From assembly GCA_002421845.1 (NCBI GenBank), contig DISL01000026.1, positions 1 to 8,161 of the forward strand: a stretch of 8,161 nucleotides of DNA, written 5' to 3'. The notes under the pieces were generated by a model. The model was not told where the DNA came from and ran no database searches. It was given only the letters and a program-made list of their open reading frames with translations. This DNA is from Epsilonproteobacteria bacterium UBA6211. Its GTDB lineage: Bacteria; Campylobacterota; Campylobacteria; Campylobacterales; Arcobacteraceae. Shown here one piece after another: positions 6,325-8,161 of this stretch (positions are counted from its first letter, which is position 1; each line of letters begins with the position of its first letter). The translations under genes and the position numbers were made by a program.

Positions 6325-7344
6325 CTAAGCTATACCTCTTGGACTTATTCTAGCCTCTAAATCATTTATAATATTTTGTAAGTTTTGATTAAATTTTTCC
6401 ATATCTGATATATTAAAACTATATTTATTATCAGTAATTGAGATACTGTTTTGTTGTAGTAATTTTACTATCACTTTTTTAGTAGTTTGTGAAGCTTGAG
6501 AGTAAAATTCAATAGCGTCTTTTGAGATATAGTTGCTATTTTGTATCTCATAGGATAGTTCGCTTATCTCATCTTTTGGAAAAAGCTTTGCACCACCATC
6601 AAACATATCATAGTATTTTTCACAAAGTCCTTTTGTAAGCTGTATCTCTTCTTTTTTCACAAAATCAAAATTGTTGAAGTTAATATTTTTGTTAAAAACT
6701 ATTGAAAAAGCCTTTTGTTTATCAGGTCTTGAAAAGGGTTGAAATCCAATAGGGTTTATAGAGTGTATATTTTGTAAAATACCTAGTTTAAAATCATACG
6801 AATACATTACTCCCTTAGAGTCATCACTTATAGGAGTAAACTTTTTATTTTTAGGATCATAACTGCAAGTCATAAAGAACATTGCCACTTCTTTATCTCT
6901 TGAAAAATCTAAATGATTGGTTTTAAACTCATAGTGTTGAGCTATCGCTTCATAGTCTATTTTGAGTTTATAGTTTGGAATATCTGGGTATATTTCTAAA
7001 AAGTATTTTGTTTGAAATATTTTTGTTAGAGGATGGGTTTTAAGAGCAGATAAAAATTCTATCTTTTGTAAAATTGCCTTTAATTTTTCTGGTGCCGTCA
7101 TTTTTCTTGAAAGTGTTGGTTTACATACTTCAAAATATTCATTTTGACCACGATACAAAAGTGCTGAAAACTCTGGGGCTGGTAAAAGTAAACATTCGCT
7201 ATCATTTACTTTTAAAGGAAACAAGGCATCTTTTCGTGGTGTGCTATGACATCCAAAATGATTGATAAGGGTATCATCACATAACATAATAGAATATTGG
7301 TCTAAAGTTTGGATGTCTTTTTTTATATAATTATTTTCCATCAT
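6325..7344 (-). CDS. FRG-domain protein
   Basis: 339 residues (338 if the second of two adjacent ATGs is used). Residues about 60-215 carry the FRG domain signature: LLYRGQ (62-67), the (F/Y)RG motif that names the family; AQHYEFKTNHLDFSRD (135-150), matching the family's QHYG-x-TRLLDW block; AMFFMTC (154-160); and SRPDKQKAF (205-213), matching its later R-x-Q-x-G/A-F block. The rest (about 235-339) is largely helical by composition and not recognised. No signal peptide or membrane segment is seen, so it is probably cytoplasmic. The biochemical activity of FRG domains is not known to me. They recur in variable gene neighbourhoods, and a defence or toxin role is only a hypothesis. No Shine-Dalgarno precedes the start; instead a promoter-like pair sits directly upstream. 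An in-frame TGA at about 7357-7359 rules out a longer protein. It lies 35 bases after the 172-residue gene. Confidence 0.8.
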   Translation of the reverse strand: MMENNYIKKDIQTLDQYSIMLCDDTLINHFGCHSTPRKDALFPLKVNDSECLLLPAPEFSALLYRGQNEYFEVCKPTLSRKMTAPEKLKAILQKIEFLSALKTHPLTKIFQTKYFLEIYPDIPNYKLKIDYEAIAQHYEFKTNHLDFSRDKEVAMFFMTCSYDPKNKKFTPISDDSKGVMYSYDFKLGILQNIHSINPIGFQPFSRPDKQKAFSIVFNKNINFNNFDFVKKEEIQLTKGLCEKYYDMFDGGAKLFPKDEISELSYEIQNSNYISKDAIEFYSQASQTTKKVIVKLLQQNSISITDNKYSFNISDMEKFNQNLQNIINDLEARISPRGIA

Positions 7345-7350
7345 TAGAAA

Positions 7351-7378
7351 ATAATATCAAAGCTTGTCTATTTGTAAA
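7351..7378 (-). promoter_or_regulatory. Promoter-like pair placed for a leaderless FRG mRNA
   Basis: On the minus strand TTTACA (7378-7373), a 16-base spacer and TATTAT (7356-7351) are each 5/6 matches to the sigma-70 consensus. Only six bases (7350-7345) separate the -10 from the FRG ATG, so the start point would fall at or beside that ATG. This agrees with the missing ribosome-binding site. The pair occupies nearly the whole gap between the two genes. Confidence 0.45.
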
Positions 7379-7379
7379 C

Positions 7380-7898
7380 TTACACATTACTTTTTAAATC
7401 AAAAGTTTTTTCACAGTCAAAACAATACAAATAAATTTCATTTGGTTTATCAGAGATATTTTTAAAACTTTTTGGCGGTTTTTTAATGTACTCATTTATA
7501 AAGTTAATCGCTTCATCAGAACTCTTATACTTTAATATTTGATTTACTCTCTTTTCTTCTCTTGATATATCACAGTTTGATTTATCAAACTTGATGTGAG
7601 GTACAAAATCTAATCTTTCAAATTCTTTTTTTGAAATGGGTTTAAAATTATTTGATAAATAATATTTTTCACTCTTTATAGTGACTATAAAAATTGTATT
7701 TTGAGTAATGATATTATTTTCATCTTCAATAGTTTTTATCTCCTTAATAACCTTTTCAATATCTTCTAAAACTTTAATTTCATTTTGAACTTTTATAATA
7801 AATTCATTTCTCAAAGCTTCTTTCCCAAGGGCATTAAAAAAACCATTATTTACAGTATCAACTTTATTACCTAAATATTTTATCTCAATAGTTGTCAT
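7380..7898 (-). CDS. Uncharacterised 172-residue protein with C-terminal CxxC
   Basis: I do not recognise this protein. It is lysine- and glutamate-rich. Residues about 28-62 look like a charged amphipathic helix, possibly a coiled coil. A short beta-like stretch follows (TIFIVTIKSEKYYLS, 68-82). The C-terminus has IYLYCFDCEKTF (155-166) with a single CxxC (Cys159, Cys162) that could form half of a zinc site; a third cysteine is at 109. No signal peptide or membrane segment is seen. The start is well supported: AGGGGA lies five bases upstream (7909-7904), and the ATG overlaps the upstream gene's TGA as ATGA, so the two are translationally coupled. The FRG gene follows after 35 bases. The region is AT-richer than the acl genes, consistent with accessory DNA. 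Confidence 0.7.
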   Translation of the reverse strand: MTTIEIKYLGNKVDTVNNGFFNALGKEALRNEFIIKVQNEIKVLEDIEKVIKEIKTIEDENNIITQNTIFIVTIKSEKYYLSNNFKPISKKEFERLDFVPHIKFDKSNCDISREEKRVNQILKYKSSDEAINFINEYIKKPPKSFKNISDKPNEIYLYCFDCEKTFDLKSNV

Positions 7899-8161
7899 AT
7901 TTGTCCCCTATTATTTAATTTATAATGAATCAATCCATTTAAATCAATATGTTTCATTTGACTAAAATCCAACCATCCATTTTCAATATATTTCAATTTT
8001 GTTTTTATAGATTTTAACTCACTTTTATCTATTGCTTTTATAGCTTCATTTATTATAAAAAGTTCATTACATAGCTTATACTTAAAATCGAAAGATTCAA
8101 AAGCTTTTTTATAATCTTTAGAACAGTTATTATAAATTGATATTACAGTTTGGTAGATAGT
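7895..8161 (-). CDS. 3' end of an uncharacterised gene running off the window
   Basis: From the window edge the minus strand is open for 88 codons to a TGA at 7897-7895. The visible C-terminus includes TIYQTVISIYNNCSKDYK, then FKYKLCNELFIINEAIKAID, a helix-like stretch rich in lysine, then GWLDFSQMKHIDLNGLIHYK near the end. The start is outside the window. The reading frame is supported by its length without stops in very AT-rich DNA and by its 4-base ATGA overlap with the next gene. The family is not recognised. It is the upstream member of the cluster that ends with the FRG gene. Confidence 0.65.
   Translation of the reverse strand, partial: TIYQTVISIYNNCSKDYKKAFESFDFKYKLCNELFIINEAIKAIDKSELKSIKTKLKYIENGWLDFSQMKHIDLNGLIHYKLNNRGQI

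Noticed and set aside
1..8161. CRISPR arrays, insertion sequences, tRNA genes
   Set aside because: No regularly spaced repeats, transposase-like frames or tRNA T-loop signatures were seen on either strand.

Overview
The window looks like a piece of a low-GC Campylobacterota chromosome, most likely a chemolithoautotrophic Sulfurimonas-type or Sulfurovum-type organism. The main evidence is a complete two-subunit ATP-citrate lyase (aclB then aclA), the key enzyme of the reductive TCA cycle, in an AT-rich background (single 60-base lines counted by hand gave about 38% GC inside aclA and about 28% in the right-hand genes). The genus call is inference. Every gene lies on the minus strand, so transcription runs from high to low coordinates.

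Right edge (about 8161-6325): three minus-strand genes that look accessory. They are the 3' end of an unidentified gene running off the window, an unidentified 172-residue protein whose start codon overlaps that gene's stop codon (ATGA), and a 339-residue FRG-domain protein. The FRG gene has no Shine-Dalgarno sequence. Instead it has a promoter-like pair placed so that transcription would begin at or next to its ATG. This cluster is the best candidate here for an undescribed system; a role in defence or genetic conflict is a hypothesis only.

Middle (6324-4172): a 381-base intergenic stretch with several dyads and repeated TTGTCA/TGACAA words. It is followed by a PabA/TrpG-type glutamine amidotransferase, which is translationally coupled (ATGA overlap) to a multi-pass membrane protein resembling GT-C family glycosyltransferases.

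Left half (4079-255): aclB and aclA, seven bases apart and with the aclA Shine-Dalgarno touching the aclB stop. Downstream comes a small type IV pilin-like (pseudopilin) gene that probably starts at a TTG. Its ribosome-binding site is partly inside a hairpin.

Left edge (173-1): a perfect consensus sigma-70 promoter (TTGACA, 17 bases, TATAAT) reading out of the window. A boxA-like antitermination site and a strong leader hairpin follow it. This looks like the promoter and leader of a ribosomal RNA operon whose 16S gene lies just beyond base 1. No insertion sequence, CRISPR array or tRNA was seen, and no convincing intrinsic terminator.
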